Positions 7,830 through 16,239 are shown, counted from the stretch's first letter. The stretch is DNA of 64,000 nucleotides from Sagittula sp. P11 (GCF_002814095.1 NZ_CP021913.1:2638001-2702000), one strand, 5' to 3'. Numbers and translations: made by a program. Notes: generated from the letters alone by a model not told the origin.

Positions 7830-8840
7830 ATGACGGTCCTGACCGAGGCAGAGGACATTTCGGATATCGCGTTTGGCTACATGGGCTCCAAGGCACTGTT
7901 CGCGGCGCTCGAATTCGGCGTGTTCACCGCCTTGTCGCAGGGCAATACGGGGTTGTCCGACTTCGCCCGGGCCACGGGGCTCCCGGAAGGGCGCTGCCGG
8001 ACGCTGCTGTCCGCGCTGGTGGGGCTGGGGCTTGTCACGCATGACGATGCAGGTTTTGCGAATTCCCCGGCGGCGGAGTCGTTCCTCGTGAAAGGTGCGC
8101 GTCACGACTTTGGCGATTACCTGCGCCTTCAGGTCGGGCGGCAGATGTATCCGCTGATGGACCAGATCGAGAAGGCGCTGACCGGCGATCTCGACGACGG
8201 GGACACCGGGTCCTACGCGGAGTGGTTCGCCGATCCGGAGGAGGCGCGGCTTTATTCCGAAAGCCAGCACGCCGGGTCGCTCGGGCCCGCCCGCGGACTG
8301 GCAAAGAAGGTCGACCTGTCGGGCATCGGCAGCCTGCTCGACGTGGGCGGCGGCACGGGCGCCTTTGCCATCACGCTGGCCCGCAAGAACCCCAACCTGC
8401 GGATCACCGTACTGGATTTTCCCAACGTGGCGCGGCTTGGTGAGGCTTACGTGGCCGATGCGGGCCTGTCGTCGCAGATCGGCTACCGCCATGGCAACGC
8501 GCTTGAGGCCGATTGGCCCGGCGGGCAGAATGCAGTGCTGATGAGCTACCTGTTTTCCGGCGTGCCGGACCACAGCCACGCGGGCCTTCTGCGAAAGGCG
8601 TTCGACGCCCTCAACCCCGGCGGTCAGGTGCTGATCCACGACTTCATCGTCGACGCCGACCTGTCGGGGCCGAAGAACACCGCGCTCTGGCAGCTTCAGC
8701 ACACCGCCTTCACGCCGGAGGCGCGATCGCTCGACGACGACTGGTTGACCGGCGCGCTGGAGGCCGCCGGGTTCAGCGATGCCGAGGTCGGGCCGCTGAT
8801 CCCCGGGATGACCAAGCTGGCCACGGCTCGCAAGCCCTGA
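7830..8840 (+). CDS. SAM-dependent methyltransferase, O-methyltransferase family 2; candidate DsyB
   Basis: The 336-residue product has an N-terminal winged-helix dimerisation region (about residues 10-90, with SDIAFGYMGSKALFAALEFG) and a C-terminal Rossmann SAM domain with LLDVGGGTGAF. The ATG at 7830 is preceded by AAGGGAG at good spacing; an upstream GTG at 7803 is less likely. The catalytic histidine of plant-type O-methyltransferases is not in its usual HDW context (the stretch reads SGVPDHSHAG). Length and layout match DsyB, the methylthiohydroxybutyrate S-methyltransferase of DMSP synthesis in marine Rhodobacterales, often misannotated as acetylserotonin O-methyltransferase. That assignment is from memory of the family; the family-level call is safe. 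Confidence 0.6.
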   Translation: MTVLTEAEDISDIAFGYMGSKALFAALEFGVFTALSQGNTGLSDFARATGLPEGRCRTLLSALVGLGLVTHDDAGFANSPAAESFLVKGARHDFGDYLRLQVGRQMYPLMDQIEKALTGDLDDGDTGSYAEWFADPEEARLYSESQHAGSLGPARGLAKKVDLSGIGSLLDVGGGTGAFAITLARKNPNLRITVLDFPNVARLGEAYVADAGLSSQIGYRHGNALEADWPGGQNAVLMSYLFSGVPDHSHAGLLRKAFDALNPGGQVLIHDFIVDADLSGPKNTALWQLQHTAFTPEARSLDDDWLTGALEAAGFSDAEVGPLIPGMTKLATARKP

Positions 8841-8959
8841 GCAGAGAGTGGCCGCGTGCGCTGCGCGCCACCGGCGGAAATCCTGACTTTGGGTGATTTG
8901 GCTGCTGACACAGGCGGCGAACCCCGGTAGCGTCCCGGCGAATTTAAAGAAACGAACCG

Positions 8960-9646
8960 ATGCTACGGCTGAATCCTGTTCAATCCCAAACCTTTGACAG
9001 ACTTTCCGAAGACGTCTTCGCTGGTCGCCTCGTGGAATACCTGTGTGAGGCTGTTCCCGCCTACCTGCCGCTCTTTCCGGCCCCCCAGCGCAAGGTGATC
9101 GTCCGCAACATCATCGCGCGTGCGCGCGCATCCAGTTTCGAATGGGAAAGCAGTATCGGCCTGCTGGGCGACCTTATGCTATCCGTCGCACCGAACCTGT
9201 GGTCCGACGCCCGGATCGGTCCGCTGCTGCATGCCGCGCGTGATTCCGATCTTCAGTTCCAACTCGCGACCTTGTCGCAGGACGACTGGGACCGGGCAGA
9301 GGCGCGGCGCAGCGACGTCCTCGCCTGGCTGCCTCCGGCGCTGGATGGGGCAGCGGGCTGGGCGCCTGCCGATGCGTGTCTGGACGTGATGCTCTGGGAT
9401 TCCTCCAAGGATTGCCGCGTTGCCCTGCGTGGCGATGTCGCGCGGGCCATGTCGGATTTCGGGCTGGGCAACTCTCTCGATGCGTTCTGCGTCTGCGCAG
9501 GCTGGGTGCATCTTTACGGCCCCGACCGGATGGACGAGAGGCGCCATCCATGGCTGCGCGACATCCTGTCTCCGGCGATGGCCGGTCCGGTCCGGCTTGC
9601 GGCCCTGAGGGCGCGGGTCATGCTCGACCACGCGCGGCGGGTCTGA
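8960..9646 (+). CDS. Unknown 228-aa protein, first gene of TNT toxin module
   Basis: I do not recognise this protein. It is 228 residues, soluble, with no signal peptide or membrane helix. The N-terminal half (LVEYLCEAVPAYLPLFPAP...) is helical and rich in aromatic residues; the C-terminal half has VCAGWVHLYGPDRMD. It ends one base before the toxin ATG, so the two are translationally linked. Position directly upstream of a polymorphic-toxin gene suggests a loading adaptor or chaperone, comparable in place, not in sequence, to T6SS effector adaptors. No T6SS structural gene is in the window. Confidence 0.75.
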   Translation: MLRLNPVQSQTFDRLSEDVFAGRLVEYLCEAVPAYLPLFPAPQRKVIVRNIIARARASSFEWESSIGLLGDLMLSVAPNLWSDARIGPLLHAARDSDLQFQLATLSQDDWDRAEARRSDVLAWLPPALDGAAGWAPADACLDVMLWDSSKDCRVALRGDVARAMSDFGLGNSLDAFCVCAGWVHLYGPDRMDERRHPWLRDILSPAMAGPVRLAALRARVMLDHARRV

Positions 9647-9647
9647 C

Positions 9648-10520
9648 ATGGGATTCTGGTCTGGCGTTCAATCGGGCTTTGTCGGCGCGGCCAAGGGCAC
9701 TTGGGAGGGTGTGAAGGGCGCGGGCAGCTACGCATGGGATTTCGCCACCGACGGCGCGACTCGGGAAGCGGCATGGCAAGGCGCCGTGTCCGCCAGCCAG
9801 AGCGCCGGGCAATACGCGACCGACAGTTGGAACGACCCTTCGAAACCGTTCCGCGATCTGGGCAATGCCGCTTCGGACGCCTATGCGGCCGCAGACAACT
9901 TTGCCCGCACCGCCGATGCGGAACAATGGGGAGAGCTGGCGGGAGGCGGAGCCTTCACCGTCGCGACCCTGCCGGTGGGCGGGCTTGCGGCCAAGGGCGT
10001 GGCCCGCGGCGGTGCCGCACTGAACGCGGCCCGAGGCACAAGGGCCGTGAATGCCGCACGCCGGGCCGGCACGCTCGCCGACGACGCTCCGCCCTGTGCC
10101 ACCTGCGCTGCACGGCGCGCACCGCCCAAGCGCGCCCCGCACCTGCGGAGCGACCTGTCCGACGAATGGTTCGATCCGGACACGGGCGAACTGCGCTGGC
10201 CGCCCAACGACGGTTTCGAGGGGACGCCCACCACGGAAACGCTGCAACCGGGCACGCGGATCGACCGTTTCAGCGGACGCACCGGCGAGGCGGATACCGG
10301 CAGTTTCCTGTCACCGGAAGGCGCCTCCTTCGAGTCGCGCGCGCTTCCCTACGAGCAATCCATGCAGCGCCACGCGGTTTACGAGGTAGTGGAGCCGTTC
10401 GAGGTGCAGTCCGGCAGCGCCGCGTCGTGGTTCGACCAGCCCGGCGGGGCGACGCAGTACAAGACCGGTGCCTCGGTCGGCGACCTGATCCGGCAGGGCA
10501 AGATCCGGCAAGTTCAGTGA
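9648..10520 (+). CDS. Polymorphic toxin with C-terminal TNT (NAD+ glycohydrolase) domain
   Basis: A 290-residue protein. Residues 1-100 are a small Gly/Ala/Trp-rich segment (MGFWSGVQSGFVGAAKG), 100-145 a hydrophobic Ala/Gly-rich stretch, and 184-290 a TNT domain: WPPNDGF, PGTRIDRFSG, SFLSPEG, RALP, VYEV, and GGATQY. Arg207, Arg231, His242 and Gln270 show nearly the spacing I recall for catalytic and NAD-binding residues Arg757, Arg780, His792 and Gln822 of Mycobacterium tuberculosis CpnT. TNT toxins destroy NAD+. No signal peptide is seen, so export must use a specialised machine such as T6SS. Two putative immunity genes follow after 11 bp. Confidence 0.9.
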   Translation: MGFWSGVQSGFVGAAKGTWEGVKGAGSYAWDFATDGATREAAWQGAVSASQSAGQYATDSWNDPSKPFRDLGNAASDAYAAADNFARTADAEQWGELAGGGAFTVATLPVGGLAAKGVARGGAALNAARGTRAVNAARRAGTLADDAPPCATCAARRAPPKRAPHLRSDLSDEWFDPDTGELRWPPNDGFEGTPTTETLQPGTRIDRFSGRTGEADTGSFLSPEGASFESRALPYEQSMQRHAVYEVVEPFEVQSGSAASWFDQPGGATQYKTGASVGDLIRQGKIRQVQ

Positions 10521-10531
10521 GGACACAGAAA

Positions 10532-10783
10532 ATGACAGTCGAGGAAATGAAGGCCTATCTCGCCGCCCATGGAGTCGAGGACGGCTCGGTCTACACGCAT
10601 GGCGGCCTTGGCGCGGGAGAGATCGACGGGATCGAGTTCATCGACGGCGCCTGGCATACGTACTTCAGCGAACGCGGTTCCAAGAACAATTACCGCCGCT
10701 GGGACAGCGAGGCAGAGGCGGTGGCCTGGATGCTGCCCCGCGCCGAAGATCTCGCCCGGCTCTACCGCATCTGGAAAGACTGA
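10532..10783 (+). CDS. Putative immunity protein to TNT toxin, copy A
   Basis: An 83-residue protein starting MTVEEMKAYLAAHGVEDG. It is small, acidic and cytosolic, with no known domain that I recognise. It aligns along its length with the next gene: both have a short helix, then (Y/F)T(H/F)GGLG, then GIE, then a Y/F-rich beta segment (WHTYFSERG versus YYTYRAERD), then an acidic ExEA helix. The start lies 11 bp after the toxin stop and its stop overlaps the next ATG (TGATG). Position and size suggest it neutralises the toxin; no homology to the mycobacterial factor IFT was recognised. Confidence 0.75.
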   Translation: MTVEEMKAYLAAHGVEDGSVYTHGGLGAGEIDGIEFIDGAWHTYFSERGSKNNYRRWDSEAEAVAWMLPRAEDLARLYRIWKD

Positions 10784-11040
10784 TGACCCTGTTCGAACTG
10801 CGCGAGATGCTGGAGCAGAACGGCGCGGTCTACGGGCGGCATTTCACATTCGGCGGGTTGGGCGACGGCGTGCCGGGGATCGAACTGCGCCGGGGCCGCT
10901 ATTACACCTATCGTGCCGAACGGGACGGCGGTTTCCGCAAGACCGATTTCCGGTTGCAGCCCTCGGAAGACGAGGCCTGCGCCGTGCTGGAGCGTCAGGC
11001 GATCGAGTTGGCAGAAGCCGACGGCGCCTGGACGGGCTGA
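10783..11040 (+). CDS. Putative immunity protein to TNT toxin, copy B (paralogue of copy A)
   Basis: An 85-residue paralogue of the preceding protein, starting MTLFELREMLEQNG and sharing the GGLGDG...PGIEL core and C-terminal EDEA helix. It is coupled to copy A by a TGATG overlap. The two copies have diverged considerably. A duplicated, divergent immunity gene is common in effector-immunity loci, where extra copies widen protection against related toxins. The gene ends 11 bp before the stop of the convergent substrate-binding-protein gene. Confidence 0.75.
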   Translation: MTLFELREMLEQNGAVYGRHFTFGGLGDGVPGIELRRGRYYTYRAERDGGFRKTDFRLQPSEDEACAVLERQAIELAEADGAWTG

Positions 11041-11051
11041 GACCGCCCGGC

Positions 11052-12521
11052 CTATTCCGTCCAGCGCACCTCGGTCAGGTCGGTGGCCTGTGTCGGGGCA
11101 TTGGTCCAGATCCCCTCGAGCCGCGCATCCGCGATGGTCGGGAAGGCAAGCTGGAAGAGGTAGCCGTTCACGTAATCCCGCGCGATCATCTCCTGCGCCT
11201 GATGCAGTAGCTCGGTGCGGGCCTCGGGCTCGGACGTGGCGGTCAGCTTGTCCATCAGCGCCACGAACTCCGGCTTGCCGTACTGGAAGTAGTAGTCGGG
11301 CCGCGCGTAGATGCCGATGTCGAAGGGTTCGGTGTGGGACACGATGGTCAGCCCGAAGTCCTTGCCATTGAAGACCTGCTCCAGCCACTGAGCCCATTCG
11401 AGGTTGGTGATCTCGGTCTCGATCCCGACCTCGCGCAACTGGGCGGCAATGATCTCGCCGCCGCGGCGGGCGTAGGACGGCGGCGGCAGCTTCAGCGTTG
11501 TGGAGAATCCGTCGGCCAGCCCGGCCTCGGCCAGAAGCGCCTTCGACTTCTCGGGGTCGAAATCCGAAAGCGCGGTCAGGTCCTCGTAGTCGGGGTTGTG
11601 CGGGGCGAAATGCGTACCGATGGGCGTGCCCAGCCCGAACATCGCGCCGTCGATCACCGCCTGCCGGTCGATGGCATGAGCCACCGCCTCGCGCACGCGC
11701 ACATCGTCGAAGGGCGCCACGGCATTGTTCATGGCAAGGATCGTCTCGCCCTCGGTCGAGCCCCTGAGCACCTTGAAGCGAGGGTCGGCCTCGAACTGTG
11801 GCAGGTTCTCCGGTGCGGGGTAGCCCGCGAAGGCGTCGATGTCCTGAGCCATCATCGCGGCGAAGGCCGCCGTCGGATCGGAAATGAACTTGAAGGTCGC
11901 CTGCGTCAGTGCCGGTGCGTCGCCCCAGTAGTCATCGTTGCGGACCAGCGTGATCGAGTCGCCCTGCCGCCAGTCCTCGAACCGGAAGGGCCCGGTGCCC
12001 ACGGGACGCGCCTTGATGTCGTCAATCGATTCGGGCGCGACGATCACCGCATCGCCCCAGGCGAGGTTGAACAGAAGGTTGCCGTCCGGCTGCGACAGAG
12101 TGACCTTCACCGTCACAGGGTCAACGGCCTCGACCGAAGCGATGCCGGCGAAAAGCTGCTTCTGCGCATTGGTGGAGTCCTCTGCGCGAGCCCGGTCGAG
12201 GCTGAAGACCACGTCCTCCGCATCGAAGTCGGTCCCGTCATGGAACGTCGCCCTCTCGACCAGGTGAAAGGTGTAGGTCAGCCCGTCGTCGGAGATCTCC
12301 CATTCGCGGGCGAGGCCGGGGACAACCGCGCCGGTTTCCGTGAATTTCGTCAATCCTTCGAAGACGTTGGTATACAGCACGCTATCGATCGCCCCGGCGG
12401 CCGCGGAGGTCGGGTCGAGGTGCGGCGGCTCCAGTTGCAGGGCGATGGTGAGATCGGTCTGCTGGGCCTGCGCAAACGTGGCAGTACCGGCCAGCAGCGC
12501 GGCGAGGACAAGGCGTTTCAT
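11052..12521 (-). CDS. ABC transporter substrate-binding protein, oligopeptide/dipeptide family (SBP_bac_5)
   Basis: The 489-residue precursor starts MKRLVLAALLAGTATFAQAQ, a Sec signal peptide cleaved at about AQA-Q. The mature protein has ALQLEPPHLDPT at the N-terminus and PVGTGPFRFEDW in the middle, both hallmarks of family 5. The ATG at 12521 follows GGGAGA at five to six bases, so upstream ATGs at 12533 and 12581 are not needed. No permease or ATPase adjoins it; the nearest same-class ones are at 2124-5514 on the same strand, with the 6.8-11.0 kb block between. It probably captures a peptide, opine or similar solute in the periplasm. Confidence 0.93.
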   Translation of the reverse strand: MKRLVLAALLAGTATFAQAQQTDLTIALQLEPPHLDPTSAAAGAIDSVLYTNVFEGLTKFTETGAVVPGLAREWEISDDGLTYTFHLVERATFHDGTDFDAEDVVFSLDRARAEDSTNAQKQLFAGIASVEAVDPVTVKVTLSQPDGNLLFNLAWGDAVIVAPESIDDIKARPVGTGPFRFEDWRQGDSITLVRNDDYWGDAPALTQATFKFISDPTAAFAAMMAQDIDAFAGYPAPENLPQFEADPRFKVLRGSTEGETILAMNNAVAPFDDVRVREAVAHAIDRQAVIDGAMFGLGTPIGTHFAPHNPDYEDLTALSDFDPEKSKALLAEAGLADGFSTTLKLPPPSYARRGGEIIAAQLREVGIETEITNLEWAQWLEQVFNGKDFGLTIVSHTEPFDIGIYARPDYYFQYGKPEFVALMDKLTATSEPEARTELLHQAQEMIARDYVNGYLFQLAFPTIADARLEGIWTNAPTQATDLTEVRWTE

Positions 12522-12592
12522 GCTGTCTCCCATGGGGCAAGTACGCTCTTGATGGAATTTTCCCCGTAAATCTTCAAGCACTGATGCCTAAA

Positions 12593-12648
12593 TGATAAGT
12601 ATGGGCGCGCCCTACGTGATAGGTAGCGCCGCAGCGCGGCATGTGATA
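12593..12648. promoter_or_regulatory. Three TGATA-containing iterons in divergent promoter region
   Basis: TGATA occurs at 12593, 12617 and 12644 in the same orientation, each followed within a few bases by a GC-rich SSCGC block. Spacings are 24 and 27 bp. The group lies between the divergent substrate-binding-protein and panB genes and could be a regulator-binding array. The evidence is only the repetition. Confidence 0.3.
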
Positions 12649-12731
12649 CGAGCGCGCAACTTTGTGACGGTATCGGCGGTGTTTGCGACATTTCCTGACC
12701 CAAGCGTCAGGCCATGAAGGAGGAGTGGACC

Positions 12732-13559
12732 ATGAGCACGACGGGACACATGCGGGCCAGAACGCCCGAGGACATTCGCATGGCGAAAGGTGGTACGCCG
12801 CTGGTGAGCCTGACGGCCTATACCACGCCAATGGCACAGATGATGGACGAGCACGTGGATTTCGTGCTGGTCGGCGATTCCGTCGGCATGGTCCTGCACG
12901 GTCTGGAATCGACGCTCGGCGTGACCATGGAGATGATGATCCTGCACGGCCAGGCGGTGCGGCGCGGGTTGTCGAAAGCGATGATGGTCGTGGACATGCC
13001 CTTCGGATCCTACGAGGAATCGAAGGAACAGGCCTTCCGCAACGCCGCGCGCATCATGCGCGAGACGGGCGCCCCGGCGGTCAAGCTGGAAGGCGGCGTG
13101 GACATGGCCGAAACGATCTCTTTCCTGACCGCGCGCGGCATCCCGGTGATGGCGCACATCGGCCTGACGCCGCAGTCGATCCACACGCTGGGCGGCTACA
13201 AGGTGCAGGGCCGGGGTGCTGCGGCGGGCAAGCTGCTGGCGGACGCCCGGGCGGTCGAAAACGCCGGTGCGTTTGCCGTGGTGCTCGAAAAGGTGCCGCA
13301 GCGGCTGGCGGACGCGGTGACGGCGCAGGTCTCGATCCCCACCATCGGCATCGGCGCGTCGGCGGGATGCGACGGTCAGATCCTCGTGGTCGACGACATG
13401 CTGGGCCTTTTCACCGCCTTCAAGCCGAAGTTCGTGAAGCGTTACGCCACCCTTGGTGCCGACGGGTCCGAGGCGATTGCGGCCTACGCCGAGGACGTGC
13501 GCGCCCGTCGCTTTCCGGCGGCAGAGCACGTCTTTTCCGACGTGGAACCCGCGGCTTGA
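12732..13559 (+). CDS. panB: 3-methyl-2-oxobutanoate hydroxymethyltransferase
   Basis: The 275-residue enzyme makes ketopantoate from alpha-ketoisovalerate and methylene-tetrahydrofolate, the first committed step of pantothenate and CoA synthesis. Conserved blocks are [21 protein letters not shown] with the Mg-binding Asp, [14 protein letters not shown] and [15 protein letters not shown] strong AAGGAGGAG site precedes the ATG at 12732, so the upstream ATG at 12714 is rejected. panC follows after 5 bp. Length is normal for the family. Cytosolic decamer in characterised homologues. Confidence 0.97.
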   Translation: MSTTGHMRARTPEDIRMAKGGTPLVSLTAYTTPMAQMMDEHVDFVLVGDSVGMVLHGLESTLGVTMEMMILHGQAVRRGLSKAMMVVDMPFGSYEESKEQAFRNAARIMRETGAPAVKLEGGVDMAETISFLTARGIPVMAHIGLTPQSIHTLGGYKVQGRGAAAGKLLADARAVENAGAFAVVLEKVPQRLADAVTAQVSIPTIGIGASAGCDGQILVVDDMLGLFTAFKPKFVKRYATLGADGSEAIAAYAEDVRARRFPAAEHVFSDVEPAA

Positions 13560-13564
13560 GCTTC

Positions 13565-14413
13565 ATGGTCAACGGGCCGGAGATCGTCAGGGCGCGTGAC
13601 GACCTGCGCGCGCGAGTTGACGCATGGCACGCGGACGGCGCTGTTGTCGGCGTCGTGCCGACCATGGGCGCGCTGCACGATGGCCACCTGTCGCTGGTCG
13701 AGGCGGCAAAGCGCGACTGCGACCGGGTGATCGTCACGCTTTTCGTGAACCCGAGGCAGTTCAACAGCGCCTCGGACCTTGCGACCTACCCGCGCACGGA
13801 AGAAAGCGACGCGGCGAAACTGGCACCGTTCGGCGTGGACGCCCTTTATGCCCCATCGGTAACCGAGATCTATCCGGCGGGGTTCTGCACGACGGTGTCG
13901 GTGGCCGGCCTGACGGACGTGCTGTGCGGCGCGCACCGGCCCGGACACTTCGACGGCGTCGCGACGGTGGTGACAAAGCTCTTCACGCAGACGAAGGCGG
14001 ACCGCGCCTACTTCGGGCAGAAGGACTACCAGCAGTTGCAGGTCGTGCGCCGTATGGCGATGGACCTCGACCTCGAAGTGACAATCGTGGGTTGCCCGAC
14101 GGTGCGGGAAACCGACGGGCTGGCGATGTCGTCGCGGAACCTGAAGCTGACGGACAAGGGGCGGGCAGCCGCACCTGCGCTGGCGCGGGAAATGCGGGCA
14201 ATGGCCCTGCAACTGCGGCGCGGCGAACCGCTGGACGCGCTGCGGGGCGCGGCGGTGGAACGTCTGGAAGGCGCAGGGTTCGAAAAGGTGGAATACCTCG
14301 AACTGCGCGGCGCCGAGGACCTCGAACTGCTGGAGCGCGCAGTGGGACCCGCCCGGCTGTTTGCCGCCGCCTGGCTCGACGGGGTGCGGCTGATCGACAA
14401 TATCGAGGTGTGA
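13565..14413 (+). CDS. panC: Pantothenate synthetase
   Basis: This 282-residue enzyme joins pantoate and beta-alanine using ATP. It shows [14 protein letters not shown] with the HIGH-type nucleotide site, [15 protein letters not shown] and the KMSKS-like AMSSRN. The ATG at 13565 is 5 bp after the panB stop, so panBC form an operon. Length matches the family. No panD is seen, so beta-alanine is supplied from elsewhere. Confidence 0.97.
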   Translation: MVNGPEIVRARDDLRARVDAWHADGAVVGVVPTMGALHDGHLSLVEAAKRDCDRVIVTLFVNPRQFNSASDLATYPRTEESDAAKLAPFGVDALYAPSVTEIYPAGFCTTVSVAGLTDVLCGAHRPGHFDGVATVVTKLFTQTKADRAYFGQKDYQQLQVVRRMAMDLDLEVTIVGCPTVRETDGLAMSSRNLKLTDKGRAAAPALAREMRAMALQLRRGEPLDALRGAAVERLEGAGFEKVEYLELRGAEDLELLERAVGPARLFAAAWLDGVRLIDNIEV

Positions 14414-14493
14414 CGGGCCGGGTGCGGACGCAGTTTGCCCGTGCCGGGCAAAGGCACCGCGCCCACCGTCCCGCAAGCCGCACCTGACCAACG

Positions 14494-15462
14494 TCAGGGC
14501 AGGCGGATGCGCGGCGCCTCTCCCAGCGGAATGATCCCCAGCGACACCTCTCCGCCGGAGAGTGTCAGAGGCAGGTCGATGGTGTCCTGCCGTCCGTTCA
14601 GTCCTGCTGCCAGCGTCAGGCCGCGGATCAGCGTCTCGACCAGCGACTCGGGCAGGTCGCCGCTGTCGCGCGCGCTGTCGAGCAGGCTGCGCCAGTTCTC
14701 CGCCCGGAGCGTCATCCTGCCGTCCGGCCGCCCGAGGCTGTCGATCTCGACCCGCCCGGCCAGCTGAAGATCGAGATCGTTCAGGCGGTACTCGGCCTTC
14801 GCGAGGTCGATGGATGCGGGTTGCGGGCGCGGCCCGGCCAACGACCCCAGCGTCCACGGGCGGTCGAAGACAAACCGCCCCTCGATGTCTAGGCCGTTGG
14901 ATCGGCCGCGGCTCAGCGCGCCCTGCGGCGTGGCGACCGCGCCTGCCCCGAGGGCGAGCCTGTACCCGGTGTCCTGCCCCGCGATCCGGTGGAAGTTCGC
15001 CAGCACGGCCGCCAGCGCGATGTCGGCACCGTCGCGGGTGATGTTCAGCGTCTCCGCCTCGGCGTTGAGACGCAGGAGCGTGCCGTCAGCTTCCGTCACC
15101 AGCGACGCCCGCAGCCCGTCCGAGGTCACCTCGTGCGTGGTGTCGCCGCTGCCGAAAGTCTGCCGGTCCGGGAAGGCCACGATCACGTGGCCGGTCTTGT
15201 AGCTGAGCCCGAGGATCTGCAGGAACGGCGCCTCCCACGACAGGCCGCTTTCGGGGTCGGCGAGGCGTGGCTGCGTGATCGTCGCGTCGAGGCGGCTGGG
15301 GAAGCCGCGCACCCGAAGCGCGTCGTACTCCGCCACCCAGCCCTCGGCGCGGCGGGCGTCGAACCAGTCCCGTATCTCGCCGCGCAAGCCATGCGCCTGC
15401 ACGCCCCAGTACGCGCCCCAAAGGACAGCCGCGCCGATCAGAACCAACAGGTAGCGTTTCAC
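14494..15462 (-). CDS. DUF2125 domain protein
   Basis: The 322-residue protein begins with GTG (MKRYLLVLIGAAVLWGAYWG), a single N-terminal membrane helix or uncleaved signal, preceded by a GGGGGG-rich ribosome-binding site. The rest is a predicted periplasmic beta-rich domain with the pattern GFPSRLD and DLQLAGRVEID seen in DUF2125 proteins of alphaproteobacteria. Function is unknown in the family. It converges with panC and is divergent from the ChaC gene. Confidence 0.8.
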   Translation of the reverse strand: MKRYLLVLIGAAVLWGAYWGVQAHGLRGEIRDWFDARRAEGWVAEYDALRVRGFPSRLDATITQPRLADPESGLSWEAPFLQILGLSYKTGHVIVAFPDRQTFGSGDTTHEVTSDGLRASLVTEADGTLLRLNAEAETLNITRDGADIALAAVLANFHRIAGQDTGYRLALGAGAVATPQGALSRGRSNGLDIEGRFVFDRPWTLGSLAGPRPQPASIDLAKAEYRLNDLDLQLAGRVEIDSLGRPDGRMTLRAENWRSLLDSARDSGDLPESLVETLIRGLTLAAGLNGRQDTIDLPLTLSGGEVSLGIIPLGEAPRIRLP

Positions 15463-15570
15463 CGCGCCCCCCTTTTCATTGCCCGAGAGCCGTGTTTACA
15501 GAGACACCGTTTACAGGCTGTGACCTGTCGCGCAAAGGGCCGCGAACATCCGCGGCGGAAGGGAAGGACA

Positions 15571-16101
15571 ATGACGCTCTGGGTCTTCGGCTATGCTTCG
15601 CTGCTCTGGAACCCCGGCTTCGAGGTCGCAGAGCAGGTTCAGGGCCGCCTGCACGGCTACGCCCGCAGCTTCTGCATGTACTCGATCCACCACCGCGGCA
15701 CCGAGGAGAACCCCGGGCTGGTCCTCGCGCTCGACGCGCAGGAGGGCGCGTTTTGCGACGGCATGTGCCTGCGTGCGGCCCCTGGGACCGAAGAGGCGAC
15801 GCTCGATTACCTGCGCGAACGCGAACTGATCTCCTCTGCCTACCTGGAAAAACGCCTGCCGGTGGCGCTGTCAGACGGACGCAGGGTCGAGGCGGTGTCC
15901 TACGTCATCGACCCGCACCACGTGCAGTACTGCCACCTGCCGCTCGAGGAGCAGGCCCGCATCATCGCGCGTGCCACAGGCGGGCGGGGGCCGAACACCG
16001 AATACCTTTACAACACCGCGCAGCATCTGGACGAAATCGGCGTGCCCGATGCCGACCTGCATTGGCTGACCGAGCAGGTGAAGGCGCTCACCGCGGGCTG
16101 A
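15571..16101 (+). CDS. ChaC-like gamma-glutamylcyclotransferase
   Basis: The 176-residue protein starts MTLWVFGYASLLWNPGF, the (Y)GSLxWxPGF signature of ChaC enzymes that cleave glutathione to 5-oxoproline and Cys-Gly. The acidic segment YLRERE and the PHHVQYCHL block fit the family. A GGGAAGGA site precedes the ATG at 15571. The expected role is cytosolic glutathione turnover. It stands alone, divergent from DUF2125. Confidence 0.9.
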   Translation: MTLWVFGYASLLWNPGFEVAEQVQGRLHGYARSFCMYSIHHRGTEENPGLVLALDAQEGAFCDGMCLRAAPGTEEATLDYLRERELISSAYLEKRLPVALSDGRRVEAVSYVIDPHHVQYCHLPLEEQARIIARATGGRGPNTEYLYNTAQHLDEIGVPDADLHWLTEQVKALTAG

Positions 16102-16178
16102 TGCCGCGCAAGGGTGTGTCAGGATGCAACATTTTCCCGCTGTCGGGAGCGCAGCGGTATACCCCGCTTCATGACTTC

Positions 16179-16207
16179 TTGGCGAAACCTGCGTAAACCC
16201 TTAGGTA
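16179..16207 (+). promoter_or_regulatory. Candidate sigma-70 promoter for the MotA-like/OmpA-like operon
   Basis: TTGGCG at 16179-16184 and TAGGTA at 16202-16207 are spaced 17 bp. They are flanked by a 7-bp inverted repeat, GCTTCAT at 16166-16172 and ATGAAGC at 16207-16213. Prediction by eye only. Confidence 0.4.
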
Positions 16208-16239
16208 TGAAGCAGTAACACAAGGTGACGACAGTCCAG

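Noticed and set aside
2124-12521. Genomic island bounded by tRNA or integrase
   Set aside because: The toxin module looks acquired, but no integrase, tRNA, direct repeats or insertion sequence was found at its edges.
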